A DNA stretch of 64,000 bases, taken from positions 1 through 64,000 of the forward strand of contig NZ_BAEI01000070.1 in the NCBI RefSeq assembly GCF_000241325.1, in the 5' to 3' direction. Positions 38,101-45,652 of the stretch are shown here, one piece after another. The notes beneath the pieces were generated by a model. The model saw only the letters and a program-made list of their open reading frames with translations. It ran no database searches and was not told where the DNA came from. Numbering within the stretch: position 1 is the first letter of the stretch; the number at the start of each line of letters is the position of its first letter. Position numbers and translations under genes: made by a program. This DNA comes from Gordonia polyisoprenivorans NBRC 16320 = JCM 10675. GTDB lineage: Bacteria; Actinomycetota; Actinomycetes; Mycobacteriales; Mycobacteriaceae.

Positions 38101-39972
38101 AGCGGTGACGTGTTCGGCAACGGCATGCTGCTCAGCGAGCACATCCGACTCGTCGCCGCCTTCGATCATCGCCACATCTTCATCGACCCCACCCCCGACG
38201 CCGCATCCTCGTATGCCGAGCGGGCGCGGATGTTCGCGCTGCCGCGCTCGTCGTGGGCCGACTACGACGAGCGACTGATCAGTCCCGGCGGAGGTGTCTG
38301 GTCGCGCGAACGCAAGTCGATCCCGATCAGTCCCGAGATGCGCGCGGCCCTCGGGCTTCCCGACGATGTGACCACCCTGTCGCCGCCCGAGCTGATCCGG
38401 GCCGTGCTGCTCGCGCCGGTCGACCTGCTGTGGAACGGAGGCATCGGCACCTACATCCGAGCCTCGACCGAATCCGACGCCGACGTCGGTGACAAGGCCA
38501 ATGACGCGATCCGAGTCACCGGAGACGAGTTGCGCTGCAAGGTGATCGGCGAGGGAGGCAATCTCGGGGTGACCGAGCGTGGCCGCATCGAGTTCGACCT
38601 CGCGGGCGGACGGGTCAACACCGACGCCATGGACAACTCGGCAGGTGTGGACTGCTCCGACCACGAGGTCAACATCAAGATCCTGCTCGATGCCGCGGTG
38701 TCCTCGGGGGGCTTGGCGCAGGCCGATCGCAACCCGCTGCTCGAGTCGATGACCGACGAGGTCGCGCGACTGGTGTTGGCCGACAACATCTCCCAGAACT
38801 CCGAACTGGGATTCTGTCGCGCCTACTCCCGTGACCGGGTGGACGTGCACGTACGACTGCTGACCGCCCTCGCCGCCCGTGGGGTGAATTTGACACTCGA
38901 GGCGCTGCCCAGCCCGGTCGCGTTGCGCAAGCGATTCGACTCCGATACCCACCGCGGCCTCACCTCGCCAGAACTCGCCACGCTGATGGCGCATGTGAAG
39001 CTGGTCGCCAAGGACGACCTGCTCGCCGGTGACCTCCCGGACAACGACGTGTTCGACCATCGGCTCACCCACTATTTCCCGGTGCCGTTGCAGGAACGAT
39101 TCGCCGCCGAGATCCACGACCATCGCCTGCGTCGGGAGATCGTGACCACGGTGCTTGTCAACGACGTCGTCGACCGCGCGGGCATCACCCATCTGTTCCG
39201 ACTCGGTGAGGCGACCGGTGCGACCACCGAGGAGCTCGTCCGCGCATTCGTGGTGGCCGAGCAGGTCTTCGGGATGGCCGGTCTGCTCGACCGCATCCAG
39301 AGCGCGTCGGCCTCCATCGACGCGGTCGACGAGATGATGCTCTACGCGCGGCGATTGCTGTTCCGTGCGTCGCGCTGGTTCCTGGCATTCCGGCCGCAAC
39401 CGTTGCCGATGGCTTCGGACATCACCCGCTACCGCGAGCGGGTCGCCGACCTGACCGCGCGCCTCGACGGCTGGTTCGGTGCGGCGTCGGCCGCCGACGT
39501 CGACGCGCGGGTGCGCCGATATCACTCCCTCGGCGTGGCACCGGATCTCGCTCACGATGTGGCGGTCAGTCTGCATCGATTCTGCCTGCTCGACATCATC
39601 GACGCGGCCGAGATCGCCGACCGTGAGCCGGTCGAGGTGGGTGAGCTGTACTTCGCTGTGATGGAGCACTTCGGTCTCGAGGAATTGCTCACCGCGGTGT
39701 CGAATCTCGAATACGGCGACCGATGGCATGCGTTGGCGCGCTTGGCGTTGCGTGACGACATGCACGGTGCGCTGCGGGCGTTGACGCTGACGATCCTCGA
39801 GGGCAGCGAGCCCGACGAACCGTGCGCGGAGAAGATCAGCGAGTGGGAGAGCGCGCACTCGTCTCGTCTGGCGCGGGTGCGGTCGATGCTGGCCGAGATC
39901 GAGGCGGCCGGCAACATCGACCTCGCCACACTGTCGGTGGCCGCCCGACAACTCCGCAGTGTCATCCGGTGA
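35122..39972 (+). CDS. gdh: NAD-dependent glutamate dehydrogenase, large type
   Basis: Oxidative deamination of glutamate to 2-oxoglutarate with NAD+, linking nitrogen and carbon flow. The 1616 residues fit the 180-kDa class. N-terminal regulatory ACT-like regions precede the catalytic part near residues 790-1200: GGLRWSDRREDFRTEILGL, AQAVKNAVIVPVGAKGGF, VGIGDMSGDVFGNGML and GGNLGVTERGRIEF. TTG 35122 is the listed start; a second TTG at 35128 is better spaced from GAGAGGG and equally possible. An in-frame 15-base repeat (37369-37413) lies in a variable loop before the catalytic region. It is followed by a thioesterase gene, as in the Rv2476c neighbourhood. Confidence 0.95.
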   Translation: MSLSDVTALLPQVIPSYLATSVGVTGDAAGTDRSSIDPGTLDPAVLDRIRAHMEIAAIRRPGESVVEVTTDGAGGTDVVVVTDDMPLLVESVLAALEGRGMTVTRIDHPIMAVTRDQTGTLTDICGPHAGLAESWISVTALSSRETVDDAQLRADIRRGIDVVAVIDGDAAAMRERLTGCSAECAGAHLGDESGVSADVQREYARLLEWFAGNHFVPLGYARLDASGAVTDRLGLNRAESVDLDFPRIDSSPLTPRVSRVFLDTGIQRSKFPILIAVPAFDAAGAHVGEHRFLGVFTSSGLHQTVLDVPVLRGKVHDVVALAGVDEDSFAGRTMVELLQNYPLVEMFQDTTAELHRRIDEMLDAVATRSLRVFLRVHPAGGAATALIYLPRDRYNTPSRTALGRAVTEMLEGSDLEYSARVSERPLALLQVMVRVDPDVARSWGSVDIGTDVQRRMQITLSEAIRSWDERVRELITTTASERALPPGGADAMLRLINTLPADYKDQRAPADAVGDLAHVAALEPGHLAVTFAKHSGAQSRTDRDHWDFTLYLCDESATLTDVLPVLHSLGLDVIDEHPYALRGIGDKDCHVYEFAVVLTAGMDVDVDHADDLPERFTEAFAQIWRQHAQIDAYNELIIRCGLDWRAAAMLRAYGRYLKQCGFSYSTSHVASTLGRYREVTRGLVALFEASFDPAVADADRRADVLEQLRSDVGAVLSLDADRIVSAFLAVIAATDRTNFYVLGAPGNSGDTTDSDTTDSDTTNSDDEHRPVMSFKLRPRDIPQTPEPRPLHEIFVYSPRVEGVHLRFGAVARGGLRWSDRREDFRTEILGLVKAQAVKNAVIVPVGAKGGFVLTRPPAPTGDAAADREALRAEGIDCYRMFISGLLDVTDNIDRATGEVIPARSVVRRDGDDPYLVVAADKGTAAFSDIANDVAGRYGFWLGDAFASGGSAGYDHKAMGITARGAWESVKRHFREMGIDTQTQDFTVVGIGDMSGDVFGNGMLLSEHIRLVAAFDHRHIFIDPTPDAASSYAERARMFALPRSSWADYDERLISPGGGVWSRERKSIPISPEMRAALGLPDDVTTLSPPELIRAVLLAPVDLLWNGGIGTYIRASTESDADVGDKANDAIRVTGDELRCKVIGEGGNLGVTERGRIEFDLAGGRVNTDAMDNSAGVDCSDHEVNIKILLDAAVSSGGLAQADRNPLLESMTDEVARLVLADNISQNSELGFCRAYSRDRVDVHVRLLTALAARGVNLTLEALPSPVALRKRFDSDTHRGLTSPELATLMAHVKLVAKDDLLAGDLPDNDVFDHRLTHYFPVPLQERFAAEIHDHRLRREIVTTVLVNDVVDRAGITHLFRLGEATGATTEELVRAFVVAEQVFGMAGLLDRIQSASASIDAVDEMMLYARRLLFRASRWFLAFRPQPLPMASDITRYRERVADLTARLDGWFGAASAADVDARVRRYHSLGVAPDLAHDVAVSLHRFCLLDIIDAAEIADREPVEVGELYFAVMEHFGLEELLTAVSNLEYGDRWHALARLALRDDMHGALRALTLTILEGSEPDEPCAEKISEWESAHSSRLARVRSMLAEIEAAGNIDLATLSVAARQLRSVIR
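37369..37413 (+). repeat. 15-bp in-frame tandem repeat inside gdh
   Basis: Three successive 15-base units, GACACGACGGACAGC with one change (GAC to AAC) in the third, encode DTTDS-DTTDS-DTTNS and then an acidic DDE. It sits in a loop between regulatory and catalytic parts and keeps the reading frame, so copy number could vary without harming translation. Confidence 0.92.
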
Positions 39973-40034
39973 GTGGGATCCGATGAGCCGCAACGCCGTC
40001 GGACCGCACGCGGTACGCGAAGAGGGGAGTCGCA

Positions 40035-40517
40035 GTGCTCTACGAGGATGAGGGAACCGCCACCGAGAAGGGATATGTCGTGCGGGTCCCGGTGCGGTGG
40101 TCCGACATGGACGTCTTCCAACACATCAACCACGCACGGATGGTGACCCTCCTGGAAGAGGCCCGAATCCCGTGGCTGTTCTACGACGGACGGCCCACCG
40201 CCGATCTGCGGCGCGGCTGTCTGGTCGCCGACCTGCACGTGAAGTACGCAGCGCAGATCCGCCACGACGAGGGTCCCATCGTGGTCACCATGTTCGTGGA
40301 AAAGGTTCGCGCGGTGGACTTTATCGTCGGCTATGAGGTGCGCCCCGACGGTGCGCAGCCCCACGACGCACCGGCCGTCATCGCCTCCACCCAACTCGTC
40401 GCGTTCGACGTGGATGCGCAGCGTTTGCGGCGCCTCACCGCGGACGAACGCACGTACCTGGAGACCTTCCGGTTGCCGAGCACCACCGAGCAGACCGCGC
40501 CGCGTCATGGAGGGTGA
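40035..40517 (+). CDS. Acyl-CoA thioesterase, hotdog fold
   Basis: Probable acyl-CoA hydrolase of 160 residues. The 4-hydroxybenzoyl-CoA thioesterase-type hotdog signature is clear: VRVPVRWSDMDVFQHINHAR with the catalytic Asp in SDMD, then RGCLVADLHVKYAAQIRHD and the beta strands of the fold. The GTG start has a strong GAGGGGAG upstream. The gene overlaps the next one by 11 bases. In M. tuberculosis Rv2475c holds the same place after gdh. The acyl chain length cannot be deduced from the sequence. Confidence 0.9.
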   Translation: MLYEDEGTATEKGYVVRVPVRWSDMDVFQHINHARMVTLLEEARIPWLFYDGRPTADLRRGCLVADLHVKYAAQIRHDEGPIVVTMFVEKVRAVDFIVGYEVRPDGAQPHDAPAVIASTQLVAFDVDAQRLRRLTADERTYLETFRLPSTTEQTAPRHGG

Positions 40518-41202
40518 ACGGCATCTGACGTTGCAGCGCGCTGCCGACCTCTCCGACGCGCTGGCGTTCCTCGGCCGTGCCCACCGGCTCGACGACGCTG
40601 CCGTTGTCCGCCTGGCGGTACGCGGCGACGGGCTGATCGGCCTGTGGTCACACACCGGGTTCGACGTCCTGGTCACCCGCTCGGTGTTCGGGCGGATGGC
40701 GCCCAAGGATCTGGTGGCCGACGTGACCTCCTTGCGCGCAGCGCTTTCCGGTGCGACAGCCGGAACCCCCGTCGACCCGGGTATGCCGTTCGATTCGGCG
40801 TGGCGCGGCGCACTGCCGCTGCTCAGCGGTTTTCGCCACGTCGATGACGTGCCCGCGCGCACGGTGGTGGGGCTCGTCCGGGACGGTGCTCGCGTCGCAC
40901 GCGAGGAGGGCAGCGCGCACGGCCCGGCGACCGGCGTACTCGATCAGGACGTGCTGGAGGTGACCTCGACCGACGGCGGTCTGCGGGCCGCAGTGTCCTT
41001 GCGCGCGCTGTTCGCGCTCACCGGAATGGGTTTCGTCCGCGACGCGCAGGGCCGCGCGATCACCGAGGACTCCGATGCCGAGGCGATCGATGCCGATGAG
41101 CCGATCCGAATCCGGATGTCGGCGGCCTGGATTCGAATCGACGCGAGGTTCGGCGCGGTCTACCTGCGCCGCCACCGCGACCTCGGCGTCACCGTGCTGT
41201 GA
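40507..41202 (+). CDS. Conserved hypothetical protein (Rv2474c-like position)
   Basis: A 231-residue soluble protein of unknown function, with no signal or membrane segment. The N-terminus MEGERHLTLQRAADLSDALAF is helical; then come beta-rich stretches (VVRLAVRGDGLIGLWSHTGFDVLVTRSVFG) and a C-terminal WIRIDARFGAVYLRRH. ATG 40507 lies 11 bases inside the thioesterase gene, which indicates translational coupling and possibly a shared task in acyl-CoA metabolism. The place in the block equals Rv2474c, as I recall it. Nothing catalytic is recognisable. Confidence 0.82.
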   Translation: MEGERHLTLQRAADLSDALAFLGRAHRLDDAAVVRLAVRGDGLIGLWSHTGFDVLVTRSVFGRMAPKDLVADVTSLRAALSGATAGTPVDPGMPFDSAWRGALPLLSGFRHVDDVPARTVVGLVRDGARVAREEGSAHGPATGVLDQDVLEVTSTDGGLRAAVSLRALFALTGMGFVRDAQGRAITEDSDAEAIDADEPIRIRMSAAWIRIDARFGAVYLRRHRDLGVTVL

Positions 41203-41230
41203 CCGCTCGGCGGTCCTTCGGTGCGCGGTC

Positions 41231-43060
41231 TCACACCAGCCAGGCGGCGGAGTTCGGTGCGAGATGACCGTCGACGAGAGGCGCGCTGAGCAGCAGGACC
41301 TCTCCAGGCGGGAGCGGTACCGGCTCGTCGCCGGCGTTGAGGGCGCAGATCAGGCCGCCACCGGCTCTGCGGAATGCCAGGCAGTCGTCGGGTGCGCCGT
41401 ACCATTCGACCGTGTCTCCACTGAATTCGCTTCGGCTGACCCGCAATTCGATTGCCTGCCGATACAACGAGAGGGTTGAGGAGATGTCCTCGAGCTGCTT
41501 CTCGACGGTGTAGGGCGCCCAACCGTCGGGCATCGGCAACCACGTCTGCGCCGAGGTGCTGAAACCATAGGGCGGCTGTGAACCCTCCCACGGCAGGGGC
41601 ACCCGGCAGCCGTCGCGCCCGCGTTCGGTGTGATCCGAGCGCTCCCATACCGGGTCCTGCAACGCCTCGTCCGGGAGATCCACATTGGGGAGTCCGAGCT
41701 CGGCTCCGTTGTAGATGAAGACCGTTCCGGGGAGGGCGAATTCGACCAGCGCCATCGCGCGCGCCCGGGCACTGCCGACGTCGAGGTCGACCTCGGAGTG
41801 CGGGTCGTGCTGATCGAGGCGACCGTAGCGCGAGACCTCCCGGTCGACATCATGATTGGACAGGGTCCACGTCGGCGTCCCCGAGACCCGAAGTACCGCA
41901 TCGAGAGAGTTCTCGATCGCGGCGCGGATCTCGTCGGGATCGAACGCGGCCTTGGCAAGTCGGAAATTGAAACCGAGATGCAGCTCGTCCGGTCGCAGGT
42001 ACTCGGCGAAGCGTTCGTTGTCCTCCACCCAGATCTCGCCGACGTTGGCCGCGCCCGGATACTCGTCGAGCACCTTGCGGATCTTTCGGTGGATGTCGTG
42101 CACCGCATAGTTGTTGAAGCGCGGATCGTCGTCGCTGTTGGTCAACAGCCCGACCGAGTCGAGGTCCATGTCCGGCAGATCTTCGGGCTTGGCCATGCCG
42201 TGTGCGACGTCGATGCGGAAGCCGTCGACCCCGCGGTCGAGCCAGAACCGAAGGGAGCGTTCGAGATCTTCGAAGACCTCGGGGTTCTCCCAGTTCAGAT
42301 CGGGTTGCTCGGCGGCGAAGATGTGCAGATACCACTGGCCGGGTGAGCCGTCGGACTCGGTGACCCGGGTCCATGCGGGTCCGCCGAACACGCTGTGCCA
42401 GTTGTTGGGTGGCTCGTCGCCGCCCTCACCGAGGCCGTCGCGGAAGATGTAGCGGGCGCGTTCGGGGCTGCCGGGTTCGGCGGCGAGCGCGGCCCGGAAC
42501 CACTCGTGTTGGTCGCTGGTGTGATTGGGGACGAGGTCCATCGTCACGCGCATTCCGCGGTCGTGTGCCTCGGCGACGAGTTCGTCGAAGTCCTCGAGAT
42601 CGCCGAAGAGGGGGTCGATGTCGCGTGGGTCGGACACGTCGTAACCGTGATCGGCCATGGGGGAGCACATGATCGGGCTCAGCCAGAGGGCGTCGATCCC
42701 GAGGAGTTCGAGATATCCGAGTTTGTCGATGACCCCGGCGAGATCGCCGACACCGTCTCCGTCGAGGTCGGAGAAGGATCGCGGGTAGATCTGGTAGAAG
42801 ATCGCCGATCGCCACCACGTGGTGTCGGACGGGTCGAGTTGCGGCACAACCGAACCTGGCGCCGCCGCGTCGGTCAGTTCACCGGCGGGGTCAGTCTCGG
42901 AAGTAGCCTCGCCCTCACCGATTCCGTGGCTTTCCTCACCCGCGTCGGCGGGATCCGGTCCGGTGTCGCTCGGGCCGGAGACGTGCTCGTCGGTGGGCGC
43001 TTCCTCGGAGCCGGTGTCCTCCGAACCCATGGGCACAGCGCTCGATGTCTCATCGCTCAC
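41231..43060 (-). CDS. aglA: Alpha-glucosidase, GH13 family
   Basis: Cytosolic retaining alpha-glucosidase, probably acting on trehalose-, maltose- or isomaltose-type oligosaccharides. The protein has 609 residues. The first 80 are an unusual acidic, Ser/Glu/Gly-rich leader absent from most homologues; the barrel begins WWRSAIFYQIYPRSFSD. GH13 motifs: DLVPNHT, nucleophile Asp in GFRIDVAHG, acid/base Glu in GEIWVEDN and stabilising Asp in LSNHDVDRE. The GTG start at 43060 is chosen as the first plausible initiation before the leader. Beside glbO, as with Rv2471-Rv2470. Leader function unknown; it may be a disordered solubility or protein-binding tail. Confidence 0.93.
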   Translation of the reverse strand: MSDETSSAVPMGSEDTGSEEAPTDEHVSGPSDTGPDPADAGEESHGIGEGEATSETDPAGELTDAAAPGSVVPQLDPSDTTWWRSAIFYQIYPRSFSDLDGDGVGDLAGVIDKLGYLELLGIDALWLSPIMCSPMADHGYDVSDPRDIDPLFGDLEDFDELVAEAHDRGMRVTMDLVPNHTSDQHEWFRAALAAEPGSPERARYIFRDGLGEGGDEPPNNWHSVFGGPAWTRVTESDGSPGQWYLHIFAAEQPDLNWENPEVFEDLERSLRFWLDRGVDGFRIDVAHGMAKPEDLPDMDLDSVGLLTNSDDDPRFNNYAVHDIHRKIRKVLDEYPGAANVGEIWVEDNERFAEYLRPDELHLGFNFRLAKAAFDPDEIRAAIENSLDAVLRVSGTPTWTLSNHDVDREVSRYGRLDQHDPHSEVDLDVGSARARAMALVEFALPGTVFIYNGAELGLPNVDLPDEALQDPVWERSDHTERGRDGCRVPLPWEGSQPPYGFSTSAQTWLPMPDGWAPYTVEKQLEDISSTLSLYRQAIELRVSRSEFSGDTVEWYGAPDDCLAFRRAGGGLICALNAGDEPVPLPPGEVLLLSAPLVDGHLAPNSAAWLV

Positions 43061-43138
43061 GTCGCAATTGTGCCTCACCTGATAATTCGGTGACCCATGC
43101 AGGTCCGCGCGGCGAGTCGCCGATGCGCGCACCGTTGG

Positions 43139-43555
43139 TCAGAACGGTGAATTCACCATCGACTGTGCAGCCATTTCCATGTAATCGGTGAGCGCGCGGC
43201 GATGTTCGTCGTCGAGGGTCTGTGAGTCGATCTCCGCGATCGCGGTGTGCATGCAGCGCAGCCAGGCATCGCGTTCGATCGGCCCGATCTTGTAGGGGTG
43301 GTGCCGCATCCGCAACCGCGGATGACCACGTTCCTCGGAATAGGTTCGCGGCCCACCCCAGTACTGTTCGAGGAACATGCGGAGTCGGCGTTCGGCCGGC
43401 CCGAGGTCTTCTTCGGGATAGAGCGGCCGGAGTATCTCGTCCTTGGCGACCTCGGAGTAGAAGGTGTGGGTCAGGCGGGCGAAGGTGTCGGCACCGCCGA
43501 CCTCGTCATAGAACGATCGGCTCTCGGGTGCGGGCACGGGCTGGGAGGCACTCAC
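43139..43555 (-). CDS. glbO: Truncated haemoglobin, group II (GlbO)
   Basis: Oxygen-binding globin of 138 residues associated with respiration and nitrosative stress. The group II signatures are plain: Tyr CD1 and neighbours in LRMFLEQYWGGPRTYSEERG, proximal His region in HPRLRMRHHPYKIG, and Trp G8 in ERDAWLRCM, then EMAAQSMVNSPF at the end. The start is uncertain: GTG 43555 gives a short Ser/Pro/Ala extension; an earlier start at 43591 adds 12 residues. Mycobacterial GlbO is about 128 residues. It lies next to aglA on the same strand and is divergent from an HNH gene. Confidence 0.95.
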   Translation of the reverse strand: MSASQPVPAPESRSFYDEVGGADTFARLTHTFYSEVAKDEILRPLYPEEDLGPAERRLRMFLEQYWGGPRTYSEERGHPRLRMRHHPYKIGPIERDAWLRCMHTAIAEIDSQTLDDEHRRALTDYMEMAAQSMVNSPF

Positions 43556-43760
43556 CCCACCAGTGTCCTCCACCGGCGCCGGAGGTCTCAAACCTCACGC
43601 GTGCCCACCGTCGGTGGACGCCGTGGGTATCGGCGGTCGGCGGGGTGCACCGACATCCGTTGTTCACACAAGTGACCTGCGTCGACACCCGAGATTTGTC
43701 GTGCACGACAGCGCTCGGCGTGTTCCACTTGACGCGTCCGGCGCGCGCACGGGAGGCGGG

Positions 43761-44432
43761 ATGACACGCAGAAGCCAACGGCAGGTTCGCGATGTGACGG
43801 TGTTGCGTGGCGAGCCCCGGTTGTTGCGCCCAGCCCACGAGAGCCCGGAGTCCATCACCCCGGAGCTCACCGAGAAGCCTGATGTTGCCGACGAGTCCCG
43901 TCCGGCTGCGGGACTGTGGGGACGCCGCCGCGTCTTGCTGCTCAACGCGACCTACGAGCCGCTCACCGCGATCTCCCTGCGCCGGGCGATCATCCTCGTC
44001 CTGCGTGAACGTGCCGACGTGGTCCACGCCGCGGCCCCGGGCATGGCTGTGCATTCCGCGGCGCGAACGGTCCCGATCCCGTCGGTGATCAGGCTGCGAA
44101 CCTACGTCCGCGTGCCCTATCGTGCGGTCACCCCGATGACCAGGGCGGCATTGATGCATCGAGACCGCTCCCGGTGCGGTTACTGCGGGGCCAAGGCGAC
44201 CACGATCGACCATGTACTGCCGCGAAGCCGTGGCGGTGGGCACTCCTGGGAGAACTGCGTGGCCTGCTGCGCGAGCTGCAATCACCGCAAGGCCGACCGC
44301 CTGCTCAGCGAACTCGGCTGGACCCTGCACACCCCGCTCACCGCTCCCAAGGGGCGGCACTGGCGACTGCTGGCCACGATCAAGGAGATCGATCCGGCGT
44401 GGGTCCAGTACATCGACGCCGGGGCGGCCTGA
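43761..44432 (+). CDS. HNH endonuclease family protein
   Basis: A 223-residue protein with a C-terminal HNH nuclease domain: CGYCGAKATTIDHVLPRSRG has two zinc cysteines and the catalytic His (IDH), and SWENCVACCASCNHRKADR completes the second zinc knuckle and the N/H part. The N-terminal half (RVLLLNATYEPLTAISLRRA and VVHAAAPGMAVHSAARTV) is typical of the McrA/HNH proteins of actinobacteria. The ATG has GGGAGGCGGG upstream; a longer frame from 43563 lacks such a signal. No methylase or phage gene adjoins. It matches Rv2469c in place and size, so it is a housekeeping member rather than part of a mobile element. Confidence 0.92.
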   Translation: MTRRSQRQVRDVTVLRGEPRLLRPAHESPESITPELTEKPDVADESRPAAGLWGRRRVLLLNATYEPLTAISLRRAIILVLRERADVVHAAAPGMAVHSAARTVPIPSVIRLRTYVRVPYRAVTPMTRAALMHRDRSRCGYCGAKATTIDHVLPRSRGGGHSWENCVACCASCNHRKADRLLSELGWTLHTPLTAPKGRHWRLLATIKEIDPAWVQYIDAGAA

Positions 44433-44477
44433 CTAGCGGTCGTTTCCGGTGGTCGGTGTCCGCTCGAGGCCCCGCGG

Positions 44478-44549
44478 AGTCCGCCAAATCATGCCGCACC
44501 TAGTGCGCCAAATCGTCCCGGACGGAGTCCGCGAAATCATCTACGACAC
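44478..44549. repeat. 24-bp tandem repeat, three diverged copies
   Basis: Units begin at 44478, 44502 and 44526, exactly 24 bases apart, each with AGT[C/G]CGC[C/G]AAATC[A/G]T. The rest of each unit is less conserved. They lie in the 226-base gap between the HNH gene and ctaJ. Read in the plus frame the units give V-R-[QE]-I-[MVI] repeats, ending at a TAG at 44554, but no ribosome site precedes this frame. Apart from these units the gap holds nothing I can support. Confidence 0.8.
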
Positions 44550-44658
44550 GTTGTAGGCCCCACTGGGACGCACGCGCGCCGGTGGGCTAGATTGATCACA
44601 CAACCTGGTGGTGCGGGCGGTTTCGTGCCGTTCGAGGAACACCGATCGAAAGGATGTC

Positions 44659-44907
44659 ATGGATAGCGCCATGGTCGGTATCGGAGTCGTGGTCACGGTC
44701 ATCTGCGTCGTGATGGTCGTGCTCTGTGTCGTCTCGATGATGTTCTCGTCCGGCCTGAAATACCCGAAGGTGCAGGAGTACACGCTCGACCAGGAGTGGA
44801 CGCGCCAGCCGTTGCTGTTCAGCGCCACCGAGATCGAGCCGATGGCACTGCCGCACCACGCGGGACCGACCGATGTGGATGGAGGCTCGGCCAGTGGCAA
44901 GTGGTGA
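44659..44907 (+). CDS. ctaJ: Probable aa3-type cytochrome oxidase subunit CtaJ
   Basis: An 82-residue protein with one N-terminal transmembrane helix (GIGVVVTVICVVMVVLCVVSMMF) followed by a soluble tail (YPKVQEYTLDQEWTRQPLLF). Small single-helix subunits of this kind, CtaJ, occur in the mycobacterial III2-IV2 supercomplex, and its gene lies in the same HNH-DUF5130-pepN neighbourhood. The ATG at 44659 is preceded by AAAGGA. The next gene overlaps its end. Assignment rests on length, membrane topology, the YPKVQEYTL-type tail and context; direct homology could not be tested here. Confidence 0.65.
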   Translation: MDSAMVGIGVVVTVICVVMVVLCVVSMMFSSGLKYPKVQEYTLDQEWTRQPLLFSATEIEPMALPHHAGPTDVDGGSASGKW

Positions 44908-45403
44908 AGTGACTCAGGCGGGCACACCCGGCGCCGCGGCGGGCGGCAACGTCAAGCTGTCGCCGACCACCGCGCTCCCGATGGGAACGGTGATCACCAA
45001 CAGCGGTCGGGTCTCGGCGACCCGGTTTCCCGGCCAGGCACCGAGCACCCCGCCGTTCTCGCAGCGGGATCTGATCGACCTCGACGACGCCCTCAAGGCC
45101 GCCAGCGAGAAGGCCCTCGTGCGGTTCTCGGTCTATATCGGTGAGCTCGGTGAGGATGCCGTCGCCGATGCGCGCGCGGTCCTCGCGCAGGCTCCCGAGC
45201 CTGCCAACGGTGCGCTGATCGCCGTGTCGCCCAACACCCACGACGTCGTTGTCGTCTCCGGTGCGCGGGTGGCCGACCGGGTCAACGATCGGGTCGCCCA
45301 GCTCGGTGTGACCGCCGCGATCGGCAGCTTCCGGTCCGGTCAGCTCATCGACGGGCTGATCGCCGCACTGCACGTCGTCGCGACCGCTGCCGCACCTTCC
45401 TGA
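44894..45403 (+). CDS. DUF5130 family protein (Rv2468c-like)
   Basis: A 169-residue protein of unknown function. The N-terminus is low complexity (TQAGTPGAAAGGN); the rest is a TPM-like alpha/beta domain: FSQRDLIDLDDALKAASEKA, RFSVYIGELGEDAVADARAV, SPNTHDVVVVSGARVADRVN and a helical RSGQLIDGLIAALHVVAT. GTG 44894 is preceded at eight bases by GGAGG; it overlaps ctaJ by 14 bases, so the two are coupled. The family occurs next to pepN in Mycobacteriales, and the TPM-like fold suggests a link to membrane-complex assembly or repair, by inference. A strong terminator follows. Confidence 0.85.
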   Translation: MASGEVTQAGTPGAAAGGNVKLSPTTALPMGTVITNSGRVSATRFPGQAPSTPPFSQRDLIDLDDALKAASEKALVRFSVYIGELGEDAVADARAVLAQAPEPANGALIAVSPNTHDVVVVSGARVADRVNDRVAQLGVTAAIGSFRSGQLIDGLIAALHVVATAAAPS

Positions 45404-45425
45404 TCGCCGGATCCCATTTCTTCTC

Positions 45426-45468
45426 GCCGATGCGGGGCTCTCCACCGAGAGCCCCGCATCGGCGTTTT
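45426..45468 (+). terminator. Terminator of the ctaJ-DUF5130 operon
   Basis: A 16-bp perfect stem with a six-base loop is followed by GTTTTC, 23 bases after the DUF5130 stop. It is a textbook rho-independent terminator for the plus-strand operon. Confidence 0.9.
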
Positions 45469-45579
45469 CGGTAGGTGCCGGGCCGGACGTGGGGCGTCTC
45501 CGCACATCGGACCGCCCGCGCACCCGACGGCCATGCGCACCCCGACCGCCATGAACGGTCCGGCGTCCCATGCACGGAA

Positions 45580-45618
45580 CCGGCGCCGGACACTCCTGGC
45601 GGGAGTGACCGGCGCCGG
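45580..45618 (-). terminator. Terminator of dctA
   Basis: A long dyad (ten plus six paired bases with one A/A mismatch, five-base loop) lies 35 bases after the dctA stop on the minus strand. The T-run beyond it is short. Confidence 0.7.
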
Positions 45619-45652
45619 CTTCTCGTGGCACCGATGATGTGCCAATCGGCGT

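Noticed and set aside
37831..39993. Long minus-strand open frame opposite gdh
   Set aside because: Same shadow effect; gdh has all family motifs and the antisense protein has none.
44449..44556. A 35-residue repeat peptide as a gene
   Set aside because: No ribosome binding site, and start choice is arbitrary; kept as a DNA repeat finding instead.
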